From positions 248,001 through 312,000 of the forward strand of contig JAIXUN010000002.1 in NCBI GenBank assembly GCA_027483535.1: a DNA stretch of 64,000 nucleotides, read 5' to 3'. Numbering within the stretch: the stretch's first letter is position 1; every line of letters starts with the position of its first letter. Under the pieces are notes generated by a model. That model was not told the origin of the DNA. It made no database searches and worked only from the letters and a program-made list of their open reading frames with translations. Of this stretch, positions 52,228 to 60,742 are shown one piece after another. A program made the translations under genes and the position numbers. The stretch comes from a bacterium. Lineage in GTDB: Bacteria; Armatimonadota; Fimbriimonadia; Fimbriimonadales; Fimbriimonadaceae.

Positions 52228-52428
52228 ATGGTTAATTGCACCTGTGGTAAGCCGCTTGATAAAGTCCCAGCCTGGCTCGAGGGCATTAAGGTGGACTTCA
52301 TCTGCAACAACTGTCCTAACCGACAGACGAAGAACATTGCTTTCATCAGCCTGGACACGGGCGTGAAGTCGGAAGCTAAGTCGATCGACGACGATCTCGG
52401 TCCGATCGAAGACGAAGACGAAGAGTAA
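52228..52428 (+). CDS. Small zinc-ribbon-like protein
   Basis: 66 residues. MVNCTCGKPLDKVP and DFICNNCPNR supply four cysteines in a Cys-x-Cys ... Cys-x2-Cys arrangement like a zinc ribbon. An acidic tail ends DEDEE. It follows the small membrane gene within nine bases, and a terminator hairpin follows. Function unknown. Confidence 0.65.
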   Translation: MVNCTCGKPLDKVPAWLEGIKVDFICNNCPNRQTKNIAFISLDTGVKSEAKSIDDDLGPIEDEDEE

Positions 52429-52449
52429 AGTTTTCGTTGGATCGTCAAG

Positions 52450-52498
52450 CAACGGGTTGGTTTGCGCTCTGCGCTAACCGACCCGTCTCTTTTTGGTC
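52450..52498 (+). terminator. Probable terminator
   Basis: ACGGGTTGGTT and an AACCGACCCGT arm flank a TGCGCTCTGCGC centre, followed by CTCTTTTTGG. Imperfect pairing but clear T-run. Confidence 0.65.
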
Positions 52499-52506
52499 AG
52501 ACCGGG

Positions 52507-53277
52507 TTAGGGCAACATCTTCGTGAAGAACCCGAGAGCGTTCTCGGTGGTTTGATCCGCGCACTCTTCCACGCTGACTTGCTGAAGCTCGGCCAAAACC
52601 GAGACAATGTTCGGAATATAGGCGGGCTCGTTGCGCTTGCCGCGATACGGCACCGGAGCCATATAAGGCGAGTCTGTCTCGAGCACGATTCGGCTGGGCG
52701 GGATGATCGAGAAGGTGTTTCTCAGCTCTTCCGCATTCTTGTACGTGAGCGGTCCATCGACCCCCACAAGGCCGCCAAGACGAATCACCCGGCGCATTTC
52801 CTCTTTCGAGCCCGTGAAGCAGTGGAACAGGTAGGGCCGAGCGGGTCGGCGCTCGAGCACGTCCAAGAGATCCGAGTAAGCCTCGCGGGCATGAAACACC
52901 ACGGGCAGATCCATCGCCTCGGCAAGTTTCAGTTGATCCTTGAGCGCTTGATGCTGAATGGAGTGCGGGGCGTAATCCCAGTGATAATCCAGACCAATTT
53001 CGCCCATTGCCACGATCTTTGGGTGTCGTAGGACGTGGGCGAGCTTAGGCAAGTCGATAGGATCGTATTCGGCGGTGTAGTTGGGATGCCAGCCGCAAAT
53101 GGCGTACACGTCCTCGTGCTGTTCGGCAAACTCCAGAGCCCGATACCAATCGGCGGGTTGAACGCCCACCACAACAAACCGGTAGACCCCGGCTTCTCGT
53201 GCGCGATCAAGCGCTTCGTTGGCGTCCGGGAAGGCTTCTAGGTCGTGAACGTGACAGTGCGTTTCGATCAGCTTCAT
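52507..53277 (-). CDS. tatD: TatD-family metal-dependent hydrolase
   Basis: 256 residues of the TatD DNase family (3'-5' exonuclease-like; repair and RNA or DNA turnover). Metal ligands: IETHCHVHDLEAF, MGEIGLDYHWDYAP, PVVFHAREAY and YLFHCFTGSKEE, and the closing LETDSPYMAPVP. The ATG at 53277 is favoured over the TTG six bases upstream. It follows map with a gap of about 65 bases and could be cotranscribed with the ribosomal block. Confidence 0.93.
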   Translation of the reverse strand: MKLIETHCHVHDLEAFPDANEALDRAREAGVYRFVVVGVQPADWYRALEFAEQHEDVYAICGWHPNYTAEYDPIDLPKLAHVLRHPKIVAMGEIGLDYHWDYAPHSIQHQALKDQLKLAEAMDLPVVFHAREAYSDLLDVLERRPARPYLFHCFTGSKEEMRRVIRLGGLVGVDGPLTYKNAEELRNTFSIIPPSRIVLETDSPYMAPVPYRGKRNEPAYIPNIVSVLAELQQVSVEECADQTTENALGFFTKMLP

Positions 53278-53343
53278 GAGCAACTCGCCAAAGCCCTAAG
53301 TCGTTCAAACGGCCTCGTTTGAATGAGAGGTCCTGACACGGGG

Positions 53344-54096
53344 TCAGTCCTCCTTAGTAAGAATCTCGGGACCGTTCTCCGTGATGGCAATGGTGTGCTC
53401 GAAGTGTGCCGAGGGCTTCCCATCGGCAGTGACGACGGTCCATTTGTCGTCCAGAATCTTCACTTTGTGCGTGCCGACCGCAACCATCGGTTCGATGCAG
53501 ATGGTGTGACCCACCTTCAGCTTGTGACCCGTATTCGACTTGCCGTACATGGGAATGTCGCGAGGATCATCGTGCAGGCGTTGACCAATTCCGTGGCCTA
53601 CGAAGTCGCGAATCACGCTGTAGCCGTTGGATTCCACGTACTTCTGAACCGCATGACCGATATCGCCCGTTGTGCTTCCGGCTTTGGCTTTTGCGATTGC
53701 CTGAAAGAGGGCTTCTCGCGTCACGTTCATCAAACGCTTCTTCTCGGCAGAAATCTCGCCGACCGCGAAGGTCCAGGCGCTATCGGCGTGCCAACCGTCT
53801 TTCACCACTCCAAAGTCGAGACTGATGATGTCGCCTTCTTGGAGCGGGCGCTCGTCCGGCACACCGTGAATGATGGCCTCGTTGACCGAGATGCAAGTGG
53901 CGGCTGGGTACGGAGGGGTGCCGTAGTTCAAAAAGTTGGGAACGCCCCCTTCCTCGAGAATCAGCTTTTCGGCCAGATCGTTGAGATGCTTCGGAGTTAC
54001 CCCGGGTTCGATGGCCTGGGAGACCAGTCGTAGGGTTCGGGCGACGATGCGTCCGGACTCCTTCATCAACTTAATCTGATCTTTCGTTTTTAACAT
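53344..54096 (-). CDS. map: Methionine aminopeptidase, type I
   Basis: 250 residues; removes the initiator methionine. The di-metal ligands are visible in ISLDFGVVKDGWHADSAWTF (two Asp), FVGHGIGQRLHDDP (His) and ICIEPMVA (Glu). Start with GGAG seven bases upstream. It is last in the block rpsN-...-secY-adk-map, the usual order after adk, and infA, rpmJ and rpsM, which normally follow, are missing. Confidence 0.96.
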   Translation of the reverse strand: MLKTKDQIKLMKESGRIVARTLRLVSQAIEPGVTPKHLNDLAEKLILEEGGVPNFLNYGTPPYPAATCISVNEAIIHGVPDERPLQEGDIISLDFGVVKDGWHADSAWTFAVGEISAEKKRLMNVTREALFQAIAKAKAGSTTGDIGHAVQKYVESNGYSVIRDFVGHGIGQRLHDDPRDIPMYGKSNTGHKLKVGHTICIEPMVAVGTHKVKILDDKWTVVTADGKPSAHFEHTIAITENGPEILTKED

Positions 54097-54099
54097 GGT

Positions 54100-54747
54100 T
54101 TAGGCTCCGATTTCTCCAACGATAACTTTGAAGACGGTCTCGGGATCCTGCCGACCATCGACAAGTTGGAGCAGTCCTTTCTCGCCGTAGTAGTCGATAA
54201 CCGGAGAGGTTTGCTCGTGGAAAATCTGCAGGCGGGCGCGGATCGCTTCGGCACGATCGTCCTGCCGAACGAAGAGGGGGCCATCGCACTTGTCGCAGAG
54301 TCCTTCTCGCTTGGGTGGCTTATTGCGTGCGTGGTAGATCTCTCCACACTTCGTGCATCCAATTCGGCCGCTAAGGCGGGCGACGATGATTTCATCATCC
54401 GCAGAAATGGAAACCACTTTATCGAGCGGCTTGCCCATGTCGCTGAGCAGTTCGTCGAGTGCTTCGGCCTGGGGGATGGTTCGGGGGAACCCGTCCAACA
54501 CGAAACCGGCCTTCATGACATCGAGCTGTCCGATTCGCTTGGCCATCATTTCGATGGTCACCTCGTTGGGGACCAACTGGCCCTGCGAGATGAAGCGGTT
54601 GGCGAGTCGACCCAAGTCGGTTTGCGCGTCGATCTCGCGTCGGAAGATTTCTCCGGAGCTCAGCGTCACCAAACCTTTCCTCTGCACGAGAAGGGCGCTT
54701 TGGGTCCCCTTTCCAACGCCAGGGGGGCCGATGAGGATGAGTCGCAT
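54100..54747 (-). CDS. adk: Adenylate kinase
   Basis: 215 residues; AMP + ATP to 2 ADP. P-loop GPPGVGKGTQSALL, VLDGFPRTIPQAEAL for the AMP region, and a LID with four cysteines (CTKCGEIYHARNKPP ... CDKCDG), a zinc-binding LID of long-form Adk. The start lies downstream of a hairpin that separates it from secY. Three bases separate it from map. Confidence 0.97.
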   Translation of the reverse strand: MRLILIGPPGVGKGTQSALLVQRKGLVTLSSGEIFRREIDAQTDLGRLANRFISQGQLVPNEVTIEMMAKRIGQLDVMKAGFVLDGFPRTIPQAEALDELLSDMGKPLDKVVSISADDEIIVARLSGRIGCTKCGEIYHARNKPPKREGLCDKCDGPLFVRQDDRAEAIRARLQIFHEQTSPVIDYYGEKGLLQLVDGRQDPETVFKVIVGEIGA

Positions 54748-54765
54748 GAAAGGTTCCTTGAAAAT

Positions 54766-54813
54766 GAAAAATCCCGCCGACGAGCCGACTAAGTCGATTC
54801 GCCGACGGGAGTT
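54766..54813 (-). terminator. Possible attenuator between secY and adk
   Basis: On the minus strand AACTCCCGTCGGCGAA and GCTCGTCGGCGGGA form an imperfect stem around GACTTAGTCGG, followed by TTTTTC. It lies in the 69-base gap between secY and adk and could reduce read-through into adk and map. Confidence 0.4.
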
Positions 54814-54816
54814 AGT

Positions 54817-56205
54817 TTACTGGTATTGCTTCATCAGCAGGTTCGCCTCGATCTGTCGCATGGTCTCAAGGGCCACGCTAACCATGATCAAGAGCGACGT
54901 ACCGCCAACGATGCCGACACCGTACTGGTAGGTCAAGTTGGTCACCGCCGGAGCGATGTACTGCATCAGAGCGACAATGGCAATGAAGCCTGCACCCGCA
55001 AGGGTGATGCGCGAGATGATGCCGTCCAAGAAGTCCTTGGTTTGCTTGCCTGGTCGAACGCCTGGAACATAAGATCCGGCTCGCTTCAGGTTGTTGCTGA
55101 TGTCTTCCACGTTGTACTGGATTGCGGTCCAGAAGTAGGTGAAGAACAGGATGAGTCCCGCGTAAAGGATCGAAGCAAAGAATCCGATCGGAACGGGGAA
55201 GTAGGGGTGAACCACTCGAGCCGTTGCCGGACTGAGCCATTCGCCCATTCCCTTGAGGAAGCCTCCCAGCGGGGTGGTCTCGCCAACCATCGTTGCGAAT
55301 TGGTAGGGAAGGCCCACCAACGAGCTAGCAAAGATGATCGGAAGAACGCCCGCCATGAGCAGCGAAAGCGGAAGGTAGCTTGTTTTGCCACCGATCACCT
55401 TCGTGCCGTAGTTGCGCCTCATGTGCTGAATCGGAATGCGTCGTTGAGCCGCGGTGAAGTAAACGATCGCCCAAGTGGAAGCCACAAAGAGGATTCCCAG
55501 CGCGATCACGCTCCACCACTGAACCAAGCCGTTCGAAAGTCCAGAAGACAGTTTCTGAGCCTGGTAGGGCAAGCCAACGATGATGCCGACGAAGATGACG
55601 AGGGACACACCGTTGCCGATGCCGCGCTCGCTGATCTGCTCGCCGATCCACAGACAGAACATGGCTCCTGCGGTCCACATCGTAATGATCATGAATCGGT
55701 CTTGAAGGGCAATGTTCTTGCCCAGACCTTGCATGATCATTTGAAGGAAGCCGCTACCTTGGAAGATACAAAGAACGAGCGTAAGACCGCGCGTCCACTT
55801 GTTCTGCTTGTTCCGTGCGTACTGACCGCCCTCTTCCAGTTCCTTCTTCAGCGAAGGAACGGCGGTGGTCATGATCTGGATGACGATCGACGCGGTGATG
55901 TACGGGTTGAGACCCAGTGCAAACACCGAAAGACGGCGCAAGGCGCCGCCGCCAAACGAATCCAAGAATTGGAAGATGTACTGTTTCGAAAGGGCTTCGT
56001 AAACCTCATCCGAAGAGATGTTGGGGATCGGTACCGGAACGTGTACGCCGAACGTAAACACGGCGAACATGATCAGGATGAAGATCAACCTCTGCTTGAG
56101 GTCTGGGTCCTGCCAAGCCAGCTTAAAGATCTGCGTTAGAGGAAGCGAGAGCCCTTTATCGCCCCCGCCGCCTCCTGCCGCGCCTCCGAATCCCCCGAAG
56201 CTCAA
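54817..56205 (-). CDS. secY: Preprotein translocase subunit SecY
   Basis: 462 residues with ten expected membrane segments; forms the SecYEG channel. The N-terminal [17 protein letters not shown] fits TM1, [20 protein letters not shown] the cytosolic loop, and [12 protein letters not shown] the last loop. Between the TM1 and start, a short glycine-rich extension ([15 protein letters not shown]) is unusual. It overlaps the rplO stop by four bases. Confidence 0.95.
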   Translation of the reverse strand: MSFGGFGGAAGGGGGDKGLSLPLTQIFKLAWQDPDLKQRLIFILIMFAVFTFGVHVPVPIPNISSDEVYEALSKQYIFQFLDSFGGGALRRLSVFALGLNPYITASIVIQIMTTAVPSLKKELEEGGQYARNKQNKWTRGLTLVLCIFQGSGFLQMIMQGLGKNIALQDRFMIITMWTAGAMFCLWIGEQISERGIGNGVSLVIFVGIIVGLPYQAQKLSSGLSNGLVQWWSVIALGILFVASTWAIVYFTAAQRRIPIQHMRRNYGTKVIGGKTSYLPLSLLMAGVLPIIFASSLVGLPYQFATMVGETTPLGGFLKGMGEWLSPATARVVHPYFPVPIGFFASILYAGLILFFTYFWTAIQYNVEDISNNLKRAGSYVPGVRPGKQTKDFLDGIISRITLAGAGFIAIVALMQYIAPAVTNLTYQYGVGIVGGTSLLIMVSVALETMRQIEANLLMKQYQ

Positions 56206-56642
56206 AGGATAACCGCCTCTCCGCCCTTTGCCTTAATAGCTTCCTCAGCGGTCTTGCTGAACTTGTGAGCCTTGACCGTGAGTTTCTTATCGAGTTCGCC
56301 AAAGGCGAGAATCTTAACGCCGTCTTTCACTTTAGAGATAATCCCCTTTTGGATTAACGCCTCAGGAGTGACCTCCGCTCCGTCCTCGAAATACAATTGC
56401 AAGTCATCGAGGTTTACAACCGCAAATTCCTTGTGGTTGATGTTTCGGAAGCCCTTCTTAACCGGAAGTCGGCGCTGAATAGGGGTTTGACCGCCTTCAA
56501 AATTCGGGTGAATTTGTCGGCGAGCCTTTTGACCCTTGGTACCGCGCGTGGCGGTCTTACCCATGCCAGATCCGATACCGCGAGCGACACGTCGCTTCTT
56601 GAAGGTGCTACCCGGGCTCGGGCTAAAGTTGTGAAGTCCCAT
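56202..56642 (-). CDS. rplO: Ribosomal protein L15
   Basis: 146 residues; the signature [20 protein letters not shown] near the start, and the Gly/Arg-rich [20 protein letters not shown] of L15. It assembles early on the large subunit. Its start overlaps the rpmD stop by one base, and its stop overlaps the secY start. Confidence 0.96.
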   Translation of the reverse strand: MGLHNFSPSPGSTFKKRRVARGIGSGMGKTATRGTKGQKARRQIHPNFEGGQTPIQRRLPVKKGFRNINHKEFAVVNLDDLQLYFEDGAEVTPEALIQKGIISKVKDGVKILAFGELDKKLTVKAHKFSKTAEEAIKAKGGEAVIL

Positions 56643-56956
56643 TAGTTCGATTCCTCCGCAGCGGCCTTCTTGGATTTCTTAGGCTTGGCTTCGGCGACGG
56701 CCTCCACGACCGGAGCTGCTTCCACAGCCTCGGCGGCGACCTTCTTGCCCTTCTTCACATGGTTGCGTGCCTTGGGCGTACCCTCGACAACTTCCACATG
56801 AAGGAGTTCTTTGACGTTGTGGATCATGCCGCGAATAACGGGCGTGTCCTCGTGCTCAACAACGTGGTGAACGCGCTTCAGCCCAAGGGCCTCGACGGTT
56901 CGTCGGTTGCGCGGATTGTGCGCAACCGTGCTCTTAATCAGCTTAATACGCAGCAT
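56642..56956 (-). CDS. rpmD: Ribosomal protein L30 with an extended C-terminal tail
   Basis: 104 residues from the ATG at 56956. The first 60 residues are ordinary L30 ([20 protein letters not shown] and LHVEVVEG). The remaining 40 or so are Ala, Glu, Val and Lys repeats ([20 protein letters not shown]), about two-thirds longer than usual L30. The start overlaps the rpsE stop by 14 bases. The tail is likely a disordered surface extension. Confidence 0.93.
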   Translation of the reverse strand: MLRIKLIKSTVAHNPRNRRTVEALGLKRVHHVVEHEDTPVIRGMIHNVKELLHVEVVEGTPKARNHVKKGKKVAAEAVEAAPVVEAVAEAKPKKSKKAAAEESN

Positions 56957-57518
56957 GTTCGGCTTCCTCCTTTCGGGCTCGCTCGATCCACGGCACCAAT
57001 TGCTTGGTCTCCATTCCTCGTCGAGCGGCGATGTCTTCAGGAGAGGTGAGGCTCTTGAAGGCTTCGATGGTGGCGTACGCCATGTTGATCGCGTTTCGGC
57101 TGCCCAAAGACTTTGCAAGCACGTTGTGCACGCCTGCAGCTTCCAAGCAAGCTCGAACAGCGCCGCCTGCCTTAACACCAGTACCGGGTGCGGCGGGTCG
57201 AAGAACAACTTCAGCGGTGCCAGAGGTAGCGACGATCTCGTGAGGGATCGTGTCGCCGATCATCGGGACCTTGAACATGTTCTTTCGAGCGGCTTCTTCG
57301 GCCTTTCGAATGGCGTCGGGAATACCCCGAGCCTTACCAAGACCGAGTCCTACGCTACCCTTGTTGTCGCCAACAACCACAAGGATCGACCAAGATGCGG
57401 TCTTTCCACCCTTGTGGGTTTTGAAAACCTTGTTGGTTCGAATGATCCGAACGTCTAACTGAGGACCTTCGGTGTTGCGGCTCTCTCGCTTACCGCTAAG
57501 GCGATTCATCATTCTCAT
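56943..57518 (-). CDS. rpsE: Ribosomal protein S5
   Basis: 191 residues with the S5 double-stranded RNA-binding start (IIRTNKVFKTHKGGKTASWS, VVVGDNKGSVGLGLGKARGI) and the C-terminal PGTGVKAGGAVRACLEAAGV. It helps translational fidelity. Between rplR (2-base gap) and rpmD (overlap). Confidence 0.97.
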   Translation of the reverse strand: MRMMNRLSGKRESRNTEGPQLDVRIIRTNKVFKTHKGGKTASWSILVVVGDNKGSVGLGLGKARGIPDAIRKAEEAARKNMFKVPMIGDTIPHEIVATSGTAEVVLRPAAPGTGVKAGGAVRACLEAAGVHNVLAKSLGSRNAINMAYATIEAFKSLTSPEDIAARRGMETKQLVPWIERARKEEAEHAAY

Positions 57519-57520
57519 GA

Positions 57521-57874
57521 TTAGAACTCCAGCCCGGCTTCACGAGCGCCGTCCGCAAGGGATGCGACGCGACCGTGGTACTGGAAGCCTCCACGATCAA
57601 AAACCACCTTGTCCACTCCGGCCGACTTTGCGCGCTCGGCAAGTGCCTTGCCAACGAGCTTCGCACCTTCGGCGTTACCCGATGCCTTCAGGTCCTTCTC
57701 AAGGGAAGAAGCCGAAACCAGCGTGATGCCCTGGGTGTCGTCGATGATTTGAGCAGAGATGTGCTTCAGACTGCGATAGACCGCAAGGCGAGGTCGCTCC
57801 GGAGTACCGGTGACACGCTTGCGAATTCGCGCGTGACGAGCCACGCGCAGATCGTTTCTAGATTTAGTTGCCAT
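57521..57874 (-). CDS. rplR: Ribosomal protein L18
   Basis: 117 residues; binds 5S r[23 protein letters not shown] and the ending [20 protein letters not shown] are family landmarks. Normal length. Confidence 0.96.
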   Translation of the reverse strand: MATKSRNDLRVARHARIRKRVTGTPERPRLAVYRSLKHISAQIIDDTQGITLVSASSLEKDLKASGNAEGAKLVGKALAERAKSAGVDKVVFDRGGFQYHGRVASLADGAREAGLEF

Positions 57875-57889
57875 TGTCTACGGTTCTCC

Positions 57890-58456
57890 TTACTTCTTGC
57901 CGCCTGCGCGCTTACCGGCCTTGAGCTTGATGACTTCGCCTTGATAGCGAATACCCTTGCCCTTGTACGGTTCCGGCTTGCGGACCTTGCGGACGTCGGC
58001 GGCGACTTGACCAACAGCGGCCTTGTCGATACCAGAGATGACGATGTAAAGGGTTCGAGCTTTGTCGTCTGCCTTAACTTCGAAGTTGACTCCCTCAGGA
58101 GCGGCAACTCGAACGGGGTGCGAGTAACCCATGTTGAGAAGAAGATTCTTGCCTTCCATCGCCGCACGGTAACCAACACCTAGGACTTGCAGAGTTTTGC
58201 TGTGACCCTTGGTGACGCCTTCAACCATGTTGAAGAGAAGGGTTCGAGCAAGACCGTGTTGGCTGCGAGCTTCTCGCAGGTTGTTCGGTCGCTCAAGCCA
58301 AAGCTTGCCCTCTTCTTGCTTCACGGTCAGCAGCCGAGAAATCGACTGGTGGAGTTCGCCCTTCGGACCCGCGACTTTGACGACGTTGGTCGCCTCATCA
58401 ACGGTGATGGTGACGTTCTTCGGAACTTCGATCGGTTGGATTCCAATTCGCGACAT
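57890..58456 (-). CDS. rplF: Ribosomal protein L6
   Basis: 188 residues. Two repeated alpha/beta halves; MSRIGIQPIEVPKNVTITVD at the start and PEPYKGKGIRYQGEVIKLKA near the end are typical. Its start shares one base with the rpsH stop. Confidence 0.97.
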   Translation of the reverse strand: MSRIGIQPIEVPKNVTITVDEATNVVKVAGPKGELHQSISRLLTVKQEEGKLWLERPNNLREARSQHGLARTLLFNMVEGVTKGHSKTLQVLGVGYRAAMEGKNLLLNMGYSHPVRVAAPEGVNFEVKADDKARTLYIVISGIDKAAVGQVAADVRKVRKPEPYKGKGIRYQGEVIKLKAGKRAGGKK

Positions 58457-58851
58457 TAGTTCACCTCACAAAGGACCTCACCGCCAACGTGTCGTCGGCG
58501 AGCCTCTCGGTCGGTCATGAGCCCTTGGCTGGTGGTAAGAATTCGAGTCGTCAAACCGTTTCGAATCGGGCGAAGAGAATCTTTGCCCTTGTAAACGCGA
58601 AGACCCGGCGTCGAAACGCGCTTGATCGTGTTGATCAGCGGCTTGCGTCGGTGGTCGTATCGAAGAGTGACTCGGATATTCGGGAACTTGGTCTCGTTCG
58701 TGACCTCGTGTCCGGAAAGGTATCCCTCTTGCTCTAAGATCTTGACGATTTCAAGTTTGATCTTGCTGTGCGGAACGTCGACGCTAATGGCTCGAGCCTT
58801 GTATCCGTTTCGGATACGCGTCAAAAGGTCCGCGATTGGATCGCTGTGCAT
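58456..58851 (-). CDS. rpsH: Ribosomal protein S8
   Basis: 131 residues; binds 16S rRNA and in many bacteria its own mRNA. Start SDPIADLLTRIRNGYKARAI and end MTDREARRRHVGGEVLCEVN are standard S8. Confidence 0.97.
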   Translation of the reverse strand: MHSDPIADLLTRIRNGYKARAISVDVPHSKIKLEIVKILEQEGYLSGHEVTNETKFPNIRVTLRYDHRRKPLINTIKRVSTPGLRVYKGKDSLRPIRNGLTTRILTTSQGLMTDREARRRHVGGEVLCEVN

Positions 58852-58875
58852 TTTCTTTGTTTCTCCTTTTGAGCG

Positions 58876-59061
58876 TTACCAGCTCGACTTGGTCACTCCG
58901 GGCAGTTCGCCGCGGTGCGCCTTTTCACGCAGACAGATTCGGCAGAGGCCGAAGAATCGGATATAGCCACTTGCGCGACCGCAAAGGCTGCAGCGATTGT
59001 ATGAGCGCACCTTGAACTTGGGCTTGCTCTGCTGCTTTTCAATTAAGCACTGTTTTGCCAT
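58876..59061 (-). CDS. rpsN: Ribosomal protein S14, zinc-binding type
   Basis: 61 residues with the zinc motif [20 protein letters not shown] of the short S14. It heads the ribosomal block. Normally rplE (L5) would precede it; instead about 230 gene-free bases and a gene on the other strand lie there, so the block has its own promoter, which I could not pinpoint. Confidence 0.97.
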   Translation of the reverse strand: MAKQCLIEKQQSKPKFKVRSYNRCSLCGRASGYIRFFGLCRICLREKAHRGELPGVTKSSW

Positions 59062-59294
59062 AGGTATCCCCGTTGTCGGATCGGTTCAAATGAGCTTGGC
59101 TCGCCCATTCGCCTGATCCGTGGTCAGGTTTTCAACGCGTGAAGACACGCGCAACGAGGAAGGGTACCCAACTGGGTTGGAAAAATGTGAATCGAATCTC
59201 GGAATTCAATCGTCTACGCCCGCTTGGTCGACCCAACAACACCCCGACCGTCGATGCAAAAGATGCACAATGAAGGCGGAGACCGCATAAACAC
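59062..59294. other. Gene-free stretch upstream of the ribosomal block
   Basis: 233 bases with no supported gene. It must hold the promoter for rpsN on the minus strand and for the membrane gene at 59295 on the plus strand. No repeat or strong -35/-10 pair was evident. Confidence 0.5.
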
Positions 59295-59792
59295 GTGGCG
59301 CTAGATCCTCTAAAGACCGATGAAACGCTCGACACTCCGGTTCGAGCCGAAGCAGATACGGATACAGTGATGCTTTGGGGTTGCGGAGCGTTCACAACGC
59401 TTTCGTTCACGGTGTTCTTTGTCTCTTGCTGGCCCTACTTTATCTGGCTGAACGTCAGCACCCTCGCCGACCTCGGTCGGGCATCGCTGTTGGGGCTACT
59501 CCCTGCGACCATTGTTAGCATCATCGGTGCAAGGCTAAGGGGCCTGGCTGCCTCGTGCGGGGCGGTGGCGGGTTTCACCGTGGTCGCCGTGTTTCTCTAC
59601 ATGAGAATTCAGCAAGCGTTCGTTGCCGGAATGATGAAACAGGCCCCCATGCCAGAGTTTGGGAGAGAGTGGGCGTATCTGTTGCCCGCGTGCGTGGTGA
59701 TTGGAAGCTTCATCCTGGCGTTTCTTTTCACTCGAAAAGACCACGATCGCAAAGCCGTGGAAGAAGCGGTGGATTCTTTCACCGTTCACTGA
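59295..59792 (+). CDS. Hypothetical membrane protein
   Basis: 165 residues from a GTG at 59295. Four hydrophobic segments (TLSFTVFFVSCWPYFIWL, ASLLGLLPATIVSIIGARL, SCGAVAGFTVVAVFLYM, AYLLPACVVIGSFILAFLF). No recognised family. It precedes fliS by about 70 bases on the same strand; whether it takes part in motility is not known. Confidence 0.6.
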   Translation: MALDPLKTDETLDTPVRAEADTDTVMLWGCGAFTTLSFTVFFVSCWPYFIWLNVSTLADLGRASLLGLLPATIVSIIGARLRGLAASCGAVAGFTVVAVFLYMRIQQAFVAGMMKQAPMPEFGREWAYLLPACVVIGSFILAFLFTRKDHDRKAVEEAVDSFTVH

Positions 59793-59865
59793 AAAAGCGA
59801 GAAAGGAAACCCCGCATTTACTCTAGGGATTTCCTGGCAGGAATGCCGATATCTCCCTGTAGGAG

Positions 59866-60297
59866 ATGGCATTGTCTTATTCCAAGCAGATTGGTGAATA
59901 CAAAAAGAACGCCGCAATCGGTGCATCCCCGGTGGGCCTCGTTGTGATGCTCTACGATGGGGCGCTGCGTTTTCTCGATCAAGGGAAGCGCGCCATGGTT
60001 CAAAAGAACTTGGAAGAACAAAACCGTTGTCTCCAACGAGCTCAGAAGATCGTCGCCGAACTGATGAGCAGCCTCAACATGAACGATGGGGGCGATGTGG
60101 CGAAGAACCTGCTCGCGCTCTACACCTATGCTTTGACGGAGATTGTCAATGGCAACATGGAAGACAATCCCAATGCCATCGACAATGCCGCCAAAACGCT
60201 CAGCGAGCTTCGCGAAGGGTGGGCCGCATTGGAAAGACAGCAGAAGTTGATGAACGCCGCACCGGAAGAGAGGTTGTCCATTGCTCAAGCAGCATAA
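59866..60297 (+). CDS. fliS: Flagellar export chaperone FliS
   Basis: 143 residues of the FliS family, which binds the C-terminus of flagellin and prevents early polymerisation. Start YSKQIGEYKKNAAIGASPVG, then LVVMLYDGALRFLDQGKRAM, match family hallmarks. TAGGAG stands before the ATG. It overlaps the next gene by 17 bases. No flagellin gene is in the window. Confidence 0.88.
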   Translation: MALSYSKQIGEYKKNAAIGASPVGLVVMLYDGALRFLDQGKRAMVQKNLEEQNRCLQRAQKIVAELMSSLNMNDGGDVAKNLLALYTYALTEIVNGNMEDNPNAIDNAAKTLSELREGWAALERQQKLMNAAPEERLSIAQAA

Positions 60298-60649
60298 TTC
60301 TCCGACGAATGTTGTCCATTCTCCGCATGCGGTGGTTGAGATAGCCGTCCCTGGCTCGGGGGCGAGCGCCTGGATGAACCGTTACCGTCTCACCACGCTG
60401 ACTCTGATCGAAAGCGTTTCCGCGGGTGATTACGCAAATGTCGAGCGCATGATGGCGCTCCGAGAGTCCCTGATCGCCCAGGCCGAAAGAGATCGACCTT
60501 CATTCAGCCCGGATGATAAGGCGTCGGTGGAGTCCCTCGAATCGAGCCTCATCCGAGCCCTTGAGAAGGAAAGAGACGGGGTGATGTCTCTGTTGGCGCA
60601 ACAAGGTCAGGCTAAGAAGGCCGCCAGCGCGTATAGAAAAGCCGCATAA
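60281..60649 (+). CDS. FliT-like small helical protein
   Basis: 122 residues from a TTG at 60281, all helix after a disordered start: WMNRYRLTTLTLIESVSAGD and ALRESLIAQAERDRPS. Position directly after fliS and size suggest a FliT-type chaperone or regulator of flagellar assembly; sequence likeness is weak. A palindromic terminator follows. Confidence 0.6.
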   Translation: MLKQHNSPTNVVHSPHAVVEIAVPGSGASAWMNRYRLTTLTLIESVSAGDYANVERMMALRESLIAQAERDRPSFSPDDKASVESLESSLIRALEKERDGVMSLLAQQGQAKKAASAYRKAA

Positions 60650-60666
60650 CGAGCGGCTCCAAAACG

Positions 60667-60707
60667 AAAATGGGCTTCGCCGAATTCGGCGAAGCCCATT
60701 TTTCTTA
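60667..60707. terminator. Bidirectional terminator, long perfect palindrome
   Basis: AAAATGGGCTTCGCCGAATT pairs with the following AATTCGGCGAAGCCCATTTT (60667-60702), then TTCTT. It ends the fliS transcript and the convergent secreted-protein gene. Confidence 0.93.
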
Positions 60708-60742
60708 TCTCTCCGTTATGTGCCGTGTATAACAGGTACGAG

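Noticed and set aside
54826-56139. Long open frame (437 codons) opposite secY
   Set aside because: Entirely antisense to secY; high His/Arg/Asp content is typical of a shadow frame.
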